Source: Adiantum capillus-veneris (Eukaryota > Streptophyta > Polypodiopsida > Polypodiales > Pteridaceae). From it: a stretch of 64,000 nucleotides of DNA. The stretch lies in contig CM043958.1 in the NCBI GenBank assembly GCA_014529385.2, positions 82,331,525-82,395,524 of the forward strand, read 5' to 3'. A program made the position numbers and the translations under genes. The notes beneath the pieces are model-generated. The model worked only from the letters and a program-made list of their open reading frames with translations. It did not search any database and was not told the DNA's origin. Shown one piece after another: positions 21,911 through 33,680 of this stretch (position 1 is the first letter of the stretch; every line of letters starts with the position of its first letter).

Positions 21911-23435
21911 CTTCTTCGTTTCCTCTTTTCCTTGATTGCTAACCTAAAAACTTCACGTTCTTCAACTCCTTATAAATAAGTCCCTGCCCCACGTAGTCAC
22001 GGCGCAGTGATTGACGTGGCATGGGAGTGGGACCTATGACATGGAATTCCAACCAGTGAACTTCGCCAAAAGCGCCCCAAACTTGATTGCCATTGCATGT
22101 CGTGCATTTTTTCTTTCAAGCTTGTCCTGGTCTGAGCCCCACAAAAGCGGTTGCGAGTCCTTTCTCTCCCCTTTGCGCCCTCGCTGGCTGCCACTCGCCA
22201 TCTCCCTTCTTCTTTTCTTCTTTTCCACACTAAAACCCCTATTTTTTTACCAAGTGGGCGGCCCTTCTCCTTTTTAAACCTCTTCGGCGGCCCCTCCTCT
22301 TACGGTCATGGGCGGGCGGCCCTTTGACCCTTCATTCGTAAGGGTGCCACATTTGGCATGCGAATTAACCAAGGCACCTGCACTCAATGCACTCCACGAG
22401 ACTTCATTTTTGGAAAATAATCTCATCAAGATATTTTTATGCTTTTGTAATGGCACCATGTATAACGGTCAAGGCATTGCTAAGCACGACATTTTAATGC
22501 TTCTCGTGCTTAATCCACTTAGCATATTTATCATCCAAGGCACTACTAAGCACATCAATCGTATCTTCATTAGCTGGTCATGAAATACAATTCAATTGAA
22601 GCACCAGTTAACAGTGCACTACAAGAGATAAAATTCCAAACAAGATTCCAGTTCCCAAAACCTGGTCGAAGCTCAAAATTTCCTAGATGGCATTGCGGAC
22701 GAGCTGACCAGACTAGTACGGAATTGGCCCCCTGTGAATCTTTAACGACCAATATCTTGGCAACCAAAACTCCGATCGTTGATCTAAAAAGACCGACACA
22801 CTCCACAAAGTGAGCACTCCAGGTCCATGCATTCACTTCATTTTTGTACCCTCAAATGCAGTTGCCCAATCTGGTACGGATTTGCATCAACTTCAACTTC
22901 AACCTGCCATAACTTTTGTACCATAGCTCCAATCGACGAGCTGTAAAGACAGGCTGGTAGAGCACTTCAAGCACTGTAGTTCTAGATCATAAACTCCCAT
23001 TTGTGATCACTTTAAGCATACTCTTTTTTAGATTCACCAAGGCATCAATTGGCCTTTTAAATCGCATTTGACATACATTCAACATTAAACTTGGCCTGTT
23101 ACCAAGCCCTGAACACTATTCATTATTCAAGTAAGCTTCAAATAAGCTCAACGTGCATTTTTTTGGTATCTTTCTTGGCATGGAAGCGGAGCTGCACGAC
23201 AACGAATAGTTTCACGAGATCTCAAGGATGTAAGTGCCATGACGCTAGCATTTATTCTATTAGCATGAAGGCATGATACTCAAGAGGGCATTTGAATAAT
23301 CAACATCTTATTCTTAACAATAAGTTAAAACACCTGGGTGTTCTATACATCATGCCACTTGGGGTTGAAAAAATCCAATCCAACAAATCTAAAAGTTGTA
23401 TTGGGTTTGATAATCTCTCGAGGAGATGATGTTAC
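21911..23435. other. Unassigned region
   Basis: No gene recognised. A TATAAATAAG box occurs near 21970 and the C+T-rich plus strand to 22290 carries no convincing frame. Short frames here lack any known domain. Confidence 0.35.
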
Positions 23436-24148
23436 TGTTAGAAAATAAGACGTAGCTAAATAGATTACTTAATGGAGAGAGATAGATTTCACACACAAGA
23501 GATTATAGAGTAGAGAGAGAGAGAGTACACACGATATACGTGGTTCATCCAATGTGGGCTACGTCCACGGAAAAGCAACCACTCAATGGCTTTAGCACTT
23601 CAAAAGAAGAAGTAGTTTACAAAGGGATTAAACCCTTGATAGAGCTCCCGCCTTGCTTCACTCTCACCACCTCACACTCACCTTGTTGCATCAACTTCAC
23701 ACTATGAAATGTGTGTAGAAATGGCCTCCTTTTATAGGCAAAAAGGGTTGCCCTCTCTTATGAGAGATGGCCATGTGTAGCCTCCCTTGTGCGAATAAGT
23801 TCAAATCGGACCCTCCAATCCGCCCATGTGTGGCCGCCCTTGAGAAGACAAGTCCGCTTTTGAATTCGGCCACCGACCATTGAATTCGGCCACCGGCCAC
23901 CGGCCATTGACTTCCGACCACCGGCCATCGGCCATTGACTACCGGCCAACGGCCAACCGACCGGTTGTTTTTCAACCACTTTCCGGCCGCCGTCCGGCCA
24001 TAATATTCCGGCGAAAAAAAAAGTCTCGGGGGCCTCCGCCCCCGAGGCCTCTAAAGTTGCCCCTGATTCTTGTCCGTGAATATTTTGGTTTCCGGTGAGT
24101 GATTTTCCTTCACGCATGATGGCTTCTCCTCATAATGAGGGCCTTACA
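23436..24148 (+). repeat. Possible solo LTR
   Basis: The stretch starts TGTTAGAAAATAAGACG and carries ACACACGATATACGTGGTTC, an arrangement I associate with plant Copia LTRs; a candidate end is CCTTACA. No clean TSD was found (GTTAC before, no match after), so the boundaries and the call are tentative. Confidence 0.3.
23872..23968. repeat. GGCCACCGGCCA-type minisatellite
   Basis: Repeated variants of ATTGAATTCGGCCACCGGCC and CCATTGACTTCCG form a locally GC-rich, internally palindromic cluster. Frames rich in GRWPV on the minus strand are products of the repeat. Confidence 0.7.
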
Positions 24149-24385
24149 AATGTGCGCTTTTACCACAAAAAATTACAAGGGTAAATCAGGCTCCATACTT
24201 AAAAGTTACGATCATAGCAATAAACACATTTCTATTTTTTGAGTCTTGAACTCAACCTGTTATTCTAAAGTGTTTTGACTATGGAACATGTCCAAAAAAG
24301 ACAAGGACTAGGTTGTTTTTCATATGATGCAAAGTGAGGGCATCTCTCCAGATGCAATTACATATGCATTACAGTTCAAAAATAA

Positions 24386-24628
24386 ACCACATGGATAGAG
24401 AATCACATAAAACCAAGACAAATTTCAAAAAGGGTTAGATAGAGAGAATAACATGGGTGATTGAAAGATCAAGTGCTGCTTTTGAACCCTACAAATCAGT
24501 TTGATCACCAAATGGTGACCACATGGATAGAGAATCACATAAGACCAAGACAGATTTCAAAAAGGGTTAGATAGAGAGAATAACATGTGTGATTGAAAGA
24601 TCAAGTGCTGCTTTCTAACCCTACAAAT
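24386..24628. repeat. 111-bp direct duplication, period 132
   Basis: 24386-24496 and 24518-24628 match almost throughout (both begin ACCACATGGATAGAGAATCA and end CCCTACAAAT), with a 21-base spacer. Confidence 0.9.
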
Positions 24629-24634
24629 TTTAGT

Positions 24635-24638
<4 letters not shown>

Positions 24639-24719
<81 letters not shown>

Positions 24720-24735
24720 GAAGAGGGAGAGAGAG
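24639..24735 (+). repeat. (GA)n microsatellite
   Basis: About 70 pure GA bases followed by imperfect GGGAGA units. Confidence 0.95.
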
Positions 24736-25552
24736 CTAGAAATTTATAATGCTTTGAGCACTTATCTAAAGAGACATATTGTAAAGTTAAGTTTTGTGGA
24801 CGAAGTCCTAGAGCAACTACACTTACATTGTCCCATTAGGAACTTTATGGCACCTAGGGTATCTGCTGAATGTTTTGGTCATGGACTGGAAGCAATGGAG
24901 ATAGTATTGGATCATATAATGATTCAATACTCTCCGGAAAGAAATCTGACTTCTTTCAAAGCATTGTTCGAGGTTTCTTTGTGGGTGTTACTATAGAAGA
25001 ATCTTGGAGAACCTAAAATCGCACTTCCATGACTCGAGATGGGGTACCCTTTCACCAAGTGTTTGTCAGAATCTAAAATGATCCCAGTTTTCAACCTATG
25101 CCTTTTGCAAATTTGAGTAAAGTTGGGATATTCAGATGCCCTCTACCTTGATTTTGAGTTAGATTGTCGTTCTATATCTGAAGCTTATAGCAAAATTAAT
25201 GCTGACCTAATAAAATAGAGAATCATAAGGAGCCTGTTTTCAAGCATCCCAACGCTAAACGCTCTTTTCCCATTTTCAAATGTAGATGGGGTCGATTATG
25301 TATTGAGCAGAACTTGTATCTATTGACAAAAATGATTGATGAGCATTTTGGTTTTTTTTCCACTTCTCATGCAATCCTTTGTTATTTCTCACAGCTAGAT
25401 AGAGACGATGTATTTTTTTGTTTCTAAAAAAGCAAGCACTTAAAAAGTGAATATTCTAGGAAGGTTGTTTTTTAATTTACAAACATTCAAACCTTTCTCT
25501 TTGGTTGTCACATTTCTCTTTGCAACCACTGTAGTTTTTTGTGTATAGTAAA
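24736..25552. other. Unassigned region
   Basis: A reading frame up to 24996 has its first ATG only at about 24847, leaving about 49 codons, so I do not call a gene. Nothing else recognised. Confidence 0.35.
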
Positions 25553-26092
25553 ATGAAGATTAGTCATGTCATTCCACTCGCTATTGAAACCAATGGCTGG
25601 ATATCTTCTCAAATAGTTGCAAGTGCATCAGTTAATGGAGAGGAGATATTGTCATCTCTTCCTATTCCCAATGTGCATGCGACAAAGAGAGCAGGTCGAA
25701 ATGTTGGGAGGAATAGTGCATCAACTAATGAAGAGGAGATACTGTTATCTCTTCCTATTTGCAATGTGCGTGCGGCAAAGAGAGCAGCTCAAAATGTCAA
25801 GAGGAATTCTAAAAAGCAAATTATTGAAACTCTGTTAGAGATCAAAGCCTCCTACAATAGGATGAAAACAATGCAAACCAATGTCTCTGATGTGGTTGAA
25901 ACTTTAAGATCTGCATTGGACATTGAAAGTGGGATACTGTGGAAATTGCAAGAAGAGACAAAAGCAACAAACTTGCAGAGATTAGAGAGTGAGGCACACT
26001 TGAGAGAGAAACTTTCTAAATTTGAGGATTCTCAAAAGATGATATTGGCATCTACTGAGAATCTTCAAAAAGAGGTTTCAAGGAGTCAATGA
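25553..26092 (+). CDS. Hypothetical 179-aa coiled-coil protein with a 31-residue tandem duplication
   Basis: The first ATG is at 25553; the frame is open to TGA at 26090-26092. Residues about 24-54 and 55-85 are two copies of a unit SAS.N.EEIL.SLP..NV.A.KRA..NV.RN encoded by a 93-bp DNA duplication (25622-25714, 25715-25807). Each unit has an acidic-hydrophobic half and a basic KRA..NV(G/K)R half. Residues about 88-175 form a strongly predicted coiled coil (IETLLEIKASYNRMKTMQ...LREKLSKFEDSQKM). Coding-looking sequence continues in other frames to about 26260, so the protein may be truncated by a frameshift. I know no family. With Gypsy G removed it would lie about 0.5 kb upstream of the Helitron Rep region on the same strand. 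Confidence 0.45.
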   Translation: MKISHVIPLAIETNGWISSQIVASASVNGEEILSSLPIPNVHATKRAGRNVGRNSASTNEEEILLSLPICNVRAAKRAAQNVKRNSKKQIIETLLEIKASYNRMKTMQTNVSDVVETLRSALDIESGILWKLQEETKATNLQRLESEAHLREKLSKFEDSQKMILASTENLQKEVSRSQ

Positions 26093-26487
26093 GAATCAAA
26101 AGGATGAATTCAAGACAATACTCTATGACACATCATTCCAAGATTGAGAAGCAATGTCAACAAGCTGGGTGCTTTGACAAAGGTTCAAGGTTCAAGACTT
26201 TCAGATATCCGAGCTACCGCAAATAAATTAAGTGCTTTGGCTAGATTAGTTTGACCAAAGCAACATCAAGTTTCTCAATGATCTAATCCTACTAATGGAT
26301 GAAATATGTAGTGCTATGTTGTATCTTCACCTTTTTTTGAGTCACTATCGTGGTGTTAACTGTATTCAATTTAGAGGATATAATTTGATGTTCCAATTTG
26401 TATTGATTTTTTATGTCCTTTTAATTAGACCGATCAAAATTATAGCAAGTACCTTACATGAGATCTATTTGCACGTGATTTCATAAA

Positions 26488-26492
26488 TGGTA
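26488..26492. repeat. Target-site duplication TGGTA (left, Gypsy G)
   Basis: TGGTA precedes the left LTR and is repeated at 48570-48574 after the right LTR. Confidence 0.92.
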
Positions 26493-27564
26493 TGTAACGG
26501 AAATGGCCTCTGAACTGAGAGTAGTAGAATTAGGAATTTAGATAAAGCACTTCTGTGAGATTACATTGTGAGCATAGCGGGTGAACTTAATTGGTGGTAG
26601 CAACATAAACATGGTACCTAGTTAACTTGGCATGAACAATACTTTTGCAAGAGAGAGATTTTAGAGAACATACAAACAATTGAGGACCGGATTCATATGG
26701 AGCCGGTCCCCCCTCCAATAGGCTTTTGTATTATAGTTTCTCCCATCAAGAGAGACTTGGTACAATACAATCTTTGTGTTCCTTGCGACCTTGGTGATAC
26801 AATGAAGATGGAAATATTCATGCATCACAAGCATAACACAACCTTTGTAGAAAGCATTAACTATCCCAAGCCTCAGTCCCAAGGCCTCAAACACCTTCGA
26901 AGGTGGAGAGAGCTAGCGGGGAATGAGGATAGGGAAGAGGAAGAAGAAACATTCCATAGGAGAAAGAAATAGTTCCTCACTTATCATCAGTCTTCTTGCT
27001 AGCATACATAATAGCATAGTAATGAAGCTGGAGAAGATGGAAAGCTTAACCATTGAAGCATGGCTCTTGGTTGGATTTGCATTCCATAGCCAAGAGTGTT
27101 GGTGTAGGCTCTCACTTTTCACTAGCTTGGAGAAGGAGGTGGAGTTCCTCAACTTTCACCAAGTAAGAATGATCCACAAAATGAGTGTATGTGTGGTGTA
27201 TATCTCCCTAGCACCCCCCTTGCTTGCTTGGAGTGAGTTGTAGCTTGTACACATGTTTCAAGCTCATTGGACCCCTCTCCTCCCTAGACAATCACATACA
27301 ACATGCATTCAAGTACATGAGTAGTCTTTGGACAAGTGTCCTCCTTACCCCTTAGAGAGAGAGAGAGATTGAAAATATCTAGATATTTGTTGGATGGAAC
27401 TAGAAGCTCACTGGACCCCTCTTTAGCCCAACCAATAGCATTCAAGCACACCTTAGGGAGAGTCTGACATGTGTCTCATGTGCCTTTTGAGAAAAGGGGT
27501 GCCCTTTGGGTGAGTGGAAGGTTAAGTCAAAGATTCCCATAACTTTGGGACTTTCATGCATAGG

Positions 27565-27792
27565 AAGCTTCTCAAGAACCTTCTTTATTAAGTTTGTAGG
27601 GTCTCTTTTTGACTCAAGCACCTCACCCCCCAAGCATGTGAAGCTTCTCAAGCACCTTCCTCATTAAGTTTGTAGGGTCTCTTTTTGACTCAAGCACCTT
27701 ACCCCCCAAGCATGGGAAGCTTCTCAAGCACCTTCCTCATTAGGTTTGTAGGGTCTCTTTTTGACTCAAGCACCTAACTCCCCATTAAGTAT
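27565..27792. repeat. 76-bp tandem repeat inside Gypsy G left LTR
   Basis: Three units start AAGCTTCTCAAG at 27565, 27641 and 27717. The right LTR has three corresponding units of 65 bp starting near 47873, 47938 and 48003; the difference is an ACCCCCCAAGCATG-like spacer. Confidence 0.9.
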
Positions 27793-27980
27793 GACAAGAA
27801 CCTCAAGTACCTTATTCATCACGCATGACAAGCACCTCAAGCACCTTAGTCATCAAGCACGCACCTTAGTCATCAAGCACGACAAGCACCTCAAGCTTAG
27901 GTCGGGTTCCCACCTCAAGCTCAACCCTAGCTTGCCTTAGGTCAAAGGACTTTTTACACTAACCATTGGAGGTCTTTAAT

Positions 27981-27985
27981 GAAGC
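27981..27985. repeat. Target-site duplication GAAGC (left, insertion E)
   Basis: GAAGC at 27981-27985 and 30764-30768 flank the insertion; the undisturbed LTR copy has it once, at 48234-48238. Confidence 0.95.
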
Positions 27986-28650
27986 TGTAAGGTCTCCGAA
28001 CCCGATCAAAAAGAACACCATTGTACCTTGAAATAAAAATAATGGAATAAGTTACTATTTTTAGCAGTTTTCCAGATTCTGTCAGTGCCATGATGTTTAG
28101 AATGTTTTAAAGCTCCGAAATGTGAATTAAAATAATTTTTGTAAAAAAATTCCAAAAATAGTAAGTTTTTGGTCACACGACCTGTCCAGTTTTGATCGTC
28201 TCGAAAAACTGCACCCGTATCCCGAATTTCAAAAAAATGCATTTCGGACCCCGGGGGCTTCTAAATATGGCAGGTACTCGGGCCAGTACTCCTTAGTTAG
28301 AGCTTGCTATAGCAATTTTCGGCATCAAAATCCGACTCGTATGACCCGTTTTAGCATAGAACCAATTTTCCTAAAAATTGTCCGGGGAGATACCCGGGGC
28401 CCGGGACTGTGTGGGAACAGGTTCCAGCCCACTCCAGATCAGCTTTAGCAGCTAGGGGGCGCCCTCTTGCTTTGTGGGAGTCCTAGGAGAGTTTCCAAGC
28501 CAGCAGCTCAGTCTCAGAACCAGTTAACCAAGCCAACCTGACACTTGGTGGGCAGGGAACTGGACTTGCCATGCTTAACTGGAGAAGCTCCCAGATGCAT
28601 TTAGCAACCCAGATCGATTTTCAGCTTGAGGAGGCCTATTTAAAGACCTG

Positions 28651-28713
28651 CACACACACACACACACACACACACATGCTCACACACACACAGTGCACAC
28701 ACACACACACACA
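28651..28713 (+). repeat. (CA)n microsatellite
   Basis: CACACA runs interrupted by TGCT and GTG, a few bases downstream of the TATA-like box of E. Confidence 0.9.
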
Positions 28714-29542
28714 CCTACACACACTCTGGGACGGTGCTGTCGGAACACACACCTTTTGAAGGGGAAGCAAGGAGGGAGGTGCTGTTGAATTCTCGCCTCA
28801 AGAAGCTCGATTAGATCAGAGAATCGAGAGGATTATCAGCCCTTAATCACGGTAACCACGGTCTAATTAATGCTTTCTGCAAATCCTTTTCATTACCATC
28901 TAAATTTCTCGTCTATTATGCTTATTCCTAGTCGTAATTCTCTATGACTACTCTCTAAATTCTCCTTATCCATATTCTATCATGTAATCATCATTCCATA
29001 GCTGAATTATCAGCCATTCATCACTCTTGGTTAATGATTAGAACATAATTATCAGAATTTTCTCTCTCTAGGTAGCATAGTAATTAATCGGTAAGCTAGT
29101 AATTGTGTAGATTGAAGAGAATCACTCTTTTAATCACTCATTAACAATGAAGCTTAATTGAATTCATTCTCTTATGCATTAAGATGTAATTAAGGAGGAA
29201 TTAATCTGTCATTAAGACTCTAAGAATTGGTTTTCCTCACACATATGCCTAAGGTAAATCTGCATCGTCTATTTGCCAGGAAATAGTTTAATCATACTTA
29301 ATTCAATTCTCTGGTAATTCCAATAGTGAAATCCTAATTATTCTTAATCATGTAAGCCGAATAATTATCTTAGAGCCGGTTCCCATAGGATTATGTGCTA
29401 TCCTTAATGATTGCTTTATGAAAGAAATCTAGATCTCTCATATAGGAGAAATTAATTGATGTTACTAATCTACCCATTGGACTGTTATGATGCTTGCGAA
29501 CCTTAGCTCTTTCTCCAAGCTAATCATTTAAAGTAGTGAGAA

Positions 29543-29713
29543 ATGGCCCTGGTTAAGAAGACGCGCTTTGGTGGTGCCCACGATCGCGAGGCAGGAACGA
29601 GTAATGTCAACGGAAAGGGGAAAGCTCCTATGGAGGAACAAATACCGGCCATCTCACGGGCCATCGATGAAGAAGTGGAAGAGGTAGATCATATTTTTAT
29701 TCAAGTTGTTTAA
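29543..29713 (+). CDS. Short 56-aa frame in E, possible first coding exon
   Basis: ATG at 29543 opens MALVKKTRFGGAHDREAG and a hydrophilic Glu-rich stretch, closing at TAA 29711-29713. A GAG|GTAGAT donor-like site at about 29685 would allow splicing before the stop. It looks like a retroelement gag N-terminus by composition and position but has no conserved motif. If E is a solo LTR this coding start lies within the LTR, which is unusual. Confidence 0.3.
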   Translation: MALVKKTRFGGAHDREAGTSNVNGKGKAPMEEQIPAISRAIDEEVEEVDHIFIQVV

Positions 29714-29973
29714 ATTAACATTGCATACGCTAGTTAGGAATTCTCATATCCCCAAACATGTTGGAGAAATCCGACGGAAACCTCGGCATTGAAATCATTG
29801 TACATTAAGTTCTAAAGTAGGAAGGTAATGTTTGATGGGTATGCTGTTTGCAATAGGAAAGAATGTCTGCTAGGGAAAATTTAGCTCGACATGTTCATTT
29901 TAATTCCAATGTTGAATCAGTCCTGACCCCCCTACTGATCACAGGGGGCAGAGTTCCTCGTTAAGGGATCTTG

Positions 29974-30094
29974 AATCCACGACTTTCTTTCTATGCGGTG
30001 GATACACACGACTTGCTTGCTATGCAGTGGGAACCCACGTCTTGCTTTCTATGAGGTAGGAGTGTCCATGACATGCTTTCTATGCGGTGGACAT
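29974..30094. repeat. 29-bp minisatellite, four copies
   Basis: CTATGCGGTGG-like cores at 29991, 30020, 30049 and 30080, each preceded by an ACTTGCTTT-like block. Confidence 0.8.
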
Positions 30095-31099
30095 ACCTAG
30101 TTGTATGGGCAGCTAGGCGACAACGGGAGGAGTGAACTCTCACTGGAGGGGGGATGTTGTACCTCCAAAACATTGAAACTTTTATGAATAAGTTTGAGTA
30201 GAATTTTTACTAGAATTCTGTCTTGGTGTTGTTTGCAATACTGGTTGAAGGGATGTATTAACGAACAATGTGATTCGGAATTAAACAAGGAATCTTTATG
30301 TTGAACAACCTTTGTGGTAGTAATTAGGTCACACAAGGAAGTGTGAGTGTGTGGGTGGAAAGTGGGGGCTTGGCTCAGGTTGCCAATGCCTACGAGATGG
30401 GTGGTCCCGATGGGTCGGGAACTCTCTGTCCCCATTGTGCTTACTTCGATATTAGTAATACTCATTGGCCCTAGAGCGGTGAAATCTCGAGAGTACGTGC
30501 CTCTGAAACATGGGGAAAAAGGCACTCGAGGTTTCTCTCCTCTTGGAAGGTGGGTCTTAGGATCGCTACATAGGTTAAATCACGCTTCCCCTGCAAGGTG
30601 GAGCTAGATCTCCTTGCTAGTAGGCTCGAACTCAATTCACTTTGTGATGAGAGATCATCCGCTAGATGAACCCAAACCACTTTTTTTGCTTCCGCTATAG
30701 ATCTAGTGGCCACGAGGTTTACCATCAGATCCGTTGTTGAGACGACGGGGTGGGGACCTCACAGAAGCTAACCCTAAGGTCTTTTAAGATCCATTAGATG
30801 CACATTTCTCTTTGATAGACTACCTCCTTTTGGACCCTTATTGAGATCTAACCATCTCTCCTCTTGGTCCCCTGCTGAGGTAAGTCTAGAAGCACTTATG
30901 TCACATTTCTCTTTGATAGACCATGTCTTTTTGAACCCCTATTGAGATGCAACCATCTCTCCTTTTGGTCCCGTGTTGAGATAGGTCTAGAAACACATGT
31001 CTCTATTCTAACTCTTGTTCCCGTTTATTCTCCCACATTAAATGATCAATTTAATATGAGAAAATCATTTGGTAAAGTTAGATATTATATTTTATGACA

Positions 31100-31112
31100 T
31101 TACCTCTCTCTT
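31100..31112 (-). promoter_or_regulatory. Gypsy G polypurine tract
   Basis: Minus-strand AAGAGAGAGGTAA directly precedes the TG of the 3' LTR. Confidence 0.75.
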
Positions 31113-31599
31113 GAAATCATAGTCGTCCTCAACTACGAGGTAGAGAAGATAAAGCCTAGTCATTAGTCCATGTTACTTAGCGGGTAGAGGATCCCTTTTT
31201 ACCCTTCGACATCATTCCAAGATGGATGACTAATCCATTTGGTGCTTGGGAGACATAGCTGCCGCAAGCATGTTTGCTCTTTAGACCATATCATACTTCC
31301 AAAGTGAAGTGACAAGTTCTACTTGGTGTTTGGGAGACGTCGTCACCACAAAAATGATTCTAAGCATGCATACTACTTAAATTTGTGCACAATAAAAAGA
31401 GAACTAGTATTATAAGACAAGAACATTTTTCATTTACAATGCATTTTCATATGCTTATTGTAGTGCAATATTGTAAGCATTACAAGGTTCATAGTATCCT
31501 TAAGCTAGGTTCCTTGCATCCATTTAGCATCTTTAAAAGGATAATTCTTTAACTTAATAAGATATCGTTAGATAATCTTACCGTTTCTTAATACCTTGT

Positions 31600-33680
31600 C
31601 TTCATGTCATAGGATGGACTCAGATTGAAGTACTTGATCTCCGATTTTTGGAGGGTCTGCAACTATTGCTTCTCTTGATGGCACTCCTTTGTAATGCTTA
31701 CATAGGCTCTCATGGAAAACATGGTGCATGAGCCAATGGTTGGGGAAACTTTAATTGATAATCCATCTCATTGATTGGCTTAAGAATTTAAAAAGGAACA
31801 TAGTATCTTTTTGCTAGATTAGTATAATACTCTTGGTGGCCCATAGGATTCTTGCCCGTATTATGCCTTGGACGAGCCTTGAGAAACTTTAACAAGACCC
31901 AATCATGTTTCTTAAAGGCTAAGGATCTTCTATGCTTATTAATAGTAGTTCTTTTTGCCTTTTATTTGATATGGATATAATCTCTTTAATATTTGGAAAA
32001 GATTCTTGTGATTCTCGGCTATATTCATCAGCAATGAAGATCTTCCCATGTACTTTAAGTAGTAAGGGACTTTTGAATCTTCCTTCTTTAACCTCAAAAG
32101 GTACTTTCCCCATAGAAGTATGTACAATATCATTGTACGCATACTCTATAAGAGGTAAATACTTCTATCATTGAGAACATTAATCTACTTCCATGACATA
32201 GGCTTTTAGTATATCAAGAACTGTTAGCGTTAGCTATTTCACTTTGTTCATCCGTTTGTGGATGATAGGCCGAAAGAGAAATTTAATCTACTTCCTAGAT
32301 TTCAAACAGACCTTTCTAGAAATTACTGGTCATTCTAGGATCTTTGTCCGACACTATGGGTGTTAGAAATCCACGATGCTTGAAAATTTGAGATCTAGAG
32401 AGGGTTGCCATTTGATGTGCCTTAATAGTTTTTTTGACATGCATAAAGTGTGTTTTCTTGTTAAGCCTGTCGATTGAAACAATCCAAGTTGCTTCCCTCG
32501 ATCGAATCTCAACTTTTGGTATACCATGCATTTTGAAACATACTCTTGTATGTTTACGGTTCATGGTAGACCAATAGAAATACATTTCTACTCCTTGAAG
32601 AGTATATTATGGATTCCCTTTTCCCCCCGCATAAGGAGAAGTATGGCATTCATAGATGACTTTCTTATTGTATGGGTGAGTAACACACAGCCTATTGCCG
32701 TTTGGAAGATAACCATCCTTCAAGGTGAATGGTTTTTTTTCCTTCCCTAATGCAAAGGCTGTAATTACATACTTAAAGTTTTGGTCAGTAGCATACTCAT
32801 CTATCATAAAAGATAGATCATTGTGAGTTGCTATAGACACCACATTTACCCTTGGTCGTTGTGAAAGTGCATCGACCACTTGATTGTGCTTGCCAACAAT
32901 GTGAGCAATGTGAGATTTAAATTACAAAAGAGAATTCGCCCACCTCATTTGTTTGTCGGAGAGTGTGCTTTGCATCATGAAGTTCTTGAGGCTTTGTGAT
33001 CCATTTGTAGGATGAGTAGAGTCCCCAAGAGATAGTGTTTCCATGTGTTTAGGGCATATAGAATAGCTAGTAGCTCTTGTTCATATTTGCCCAATACTCA
33101 CTTATCAAAGTTGAGTCTTTATGCTATGGCATGCCCTTCTTGAAGCAAAATAGCTCCAAGGGAATTACCACAAGCATTACATTGGACCTCAAATGGCTTT
33201 GAGAGATCTAGTAGTGTGAGCAGACGTTGAGAAATAAGATTCTCCTTAAGCTTCTTCAAAAGATTCTTGCACTTTTGCAGTCCATGAATACTAACGTTCT
33301 TTTTTATTAAGTCATGTAATGGGCACACATACTTACAAAGCTTCGTACCTCTTGTAGATTCCTTGGATTAGGCCATCTTTTTATTACCTCTAACTTTGTT
33401 GCATCCATACGGGTGCCACCTTTAGAGATAATGTGACCTAAGTATTGAATCTCTTGTATGGAAAATTCACTTTTCTTTTGATTAATGAAAATCTTATTCT
33501 CTCTCACAACTTGAAAGATTACCAGGAGGTGTTGCTTGTACTCCTCAAGAGAATTTGAATGTCCTGAAGATTTTTGTCCATCATGAGTTTGAATGTGTCT
33601 GGAGCATTTGTCACATCAAAACTTGTAAATTATCAAATAGATCTTCTACCCCGATTTAGTGCTCTATAGTCGACACACAT
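31600..33680 (-). pseudogene. Gypsy G pol remnant: RT, RNase H, integrase
   Basis: Reading the minus strand from 33680: the RT entry block [18 protein letters not shown] (about 33710-33650); an abrupt jump that deletes the RT catalytic core (no FLDD/YLDD); the RT thumb with YLGHIISKGG (33507-33307); RNase H with KPFEVQCNACGNSLGAILLQ (33250-33119); the DALSQRP motif at about 32875; then integrase with IVSIDRLNKKTHFM and PIVSDKDPRMTSNF (32500-32320) and AYHPQTDEQSE. Many stops and frameshifts are present. The order RT-RH-INT identifies Gypsy. There is no sign of a chromodomain. Confidence 0.85.

Larger units (their letters stand above)
27986..30763 (+). mobile_element. 2.78-kb TG...CA insertion E (LTR-type, perhaps a long solo LTR or deleted element)
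   Basis: The insertion begins TGTAAGGTCTCC and ends GGGGACCTCACA, with a 5-bp TSD, so it was made by an LTR-retrotransposon integrase. Boundaries are certain because the other G LTR shows the empty site. Inside are a TATA-like CTATTTAAAG near 28637, a (CA)n run, a 57-codon frame, a 29-bp minisatellite and a PPT-like GGAGGGGGGA followed by TGTTGTACC at 30155. I see no repeat between its two ends, so a solo LTR or a one-ended deletion derivative fits better than an intact element. Strand is inferred from the TATA box and PPT. Confidence 0.8.
26493..31099 (-). repeat. Gypsy G 3' LTR (left), interrupted by E
   Basis: 26493-27985 plus 30769-31099 together match 46785-48569 along their whole length. 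The two copies show many substitutions and indels, clearly more than the Copia LTR pairs here. Confidence 0.9.

Noticed and set aside
22560-22990. Possible repeated motifs around TAACAGTGCACTACAAGAGAT and TCCAATCGACGAGC
   Set aside because: No second copy, boundary or coding content could be established.
23697-24117. Minus-strand frames rich in GRWPVVG repeats
   Set aside because: Produced by the GGCCACC minisatellite.
24754-24996. 80-codon frame after the GA array
   Set aside because: It lacks an ATG at its start; from the first ATG only about 49 codons remain, with no motif.
27565-27960. CRISPR-like repeat-spacer look of the repeated CTCAAGCACCTT blocks
   Set aside because: The units are contiguous tandem repeats within an LTR, the same family occurs in both LTRs, and the genome is eukaryotic.
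28571-28759. Thr/His-repeat frame
   Set aside because: Translation of the (CA)n run.
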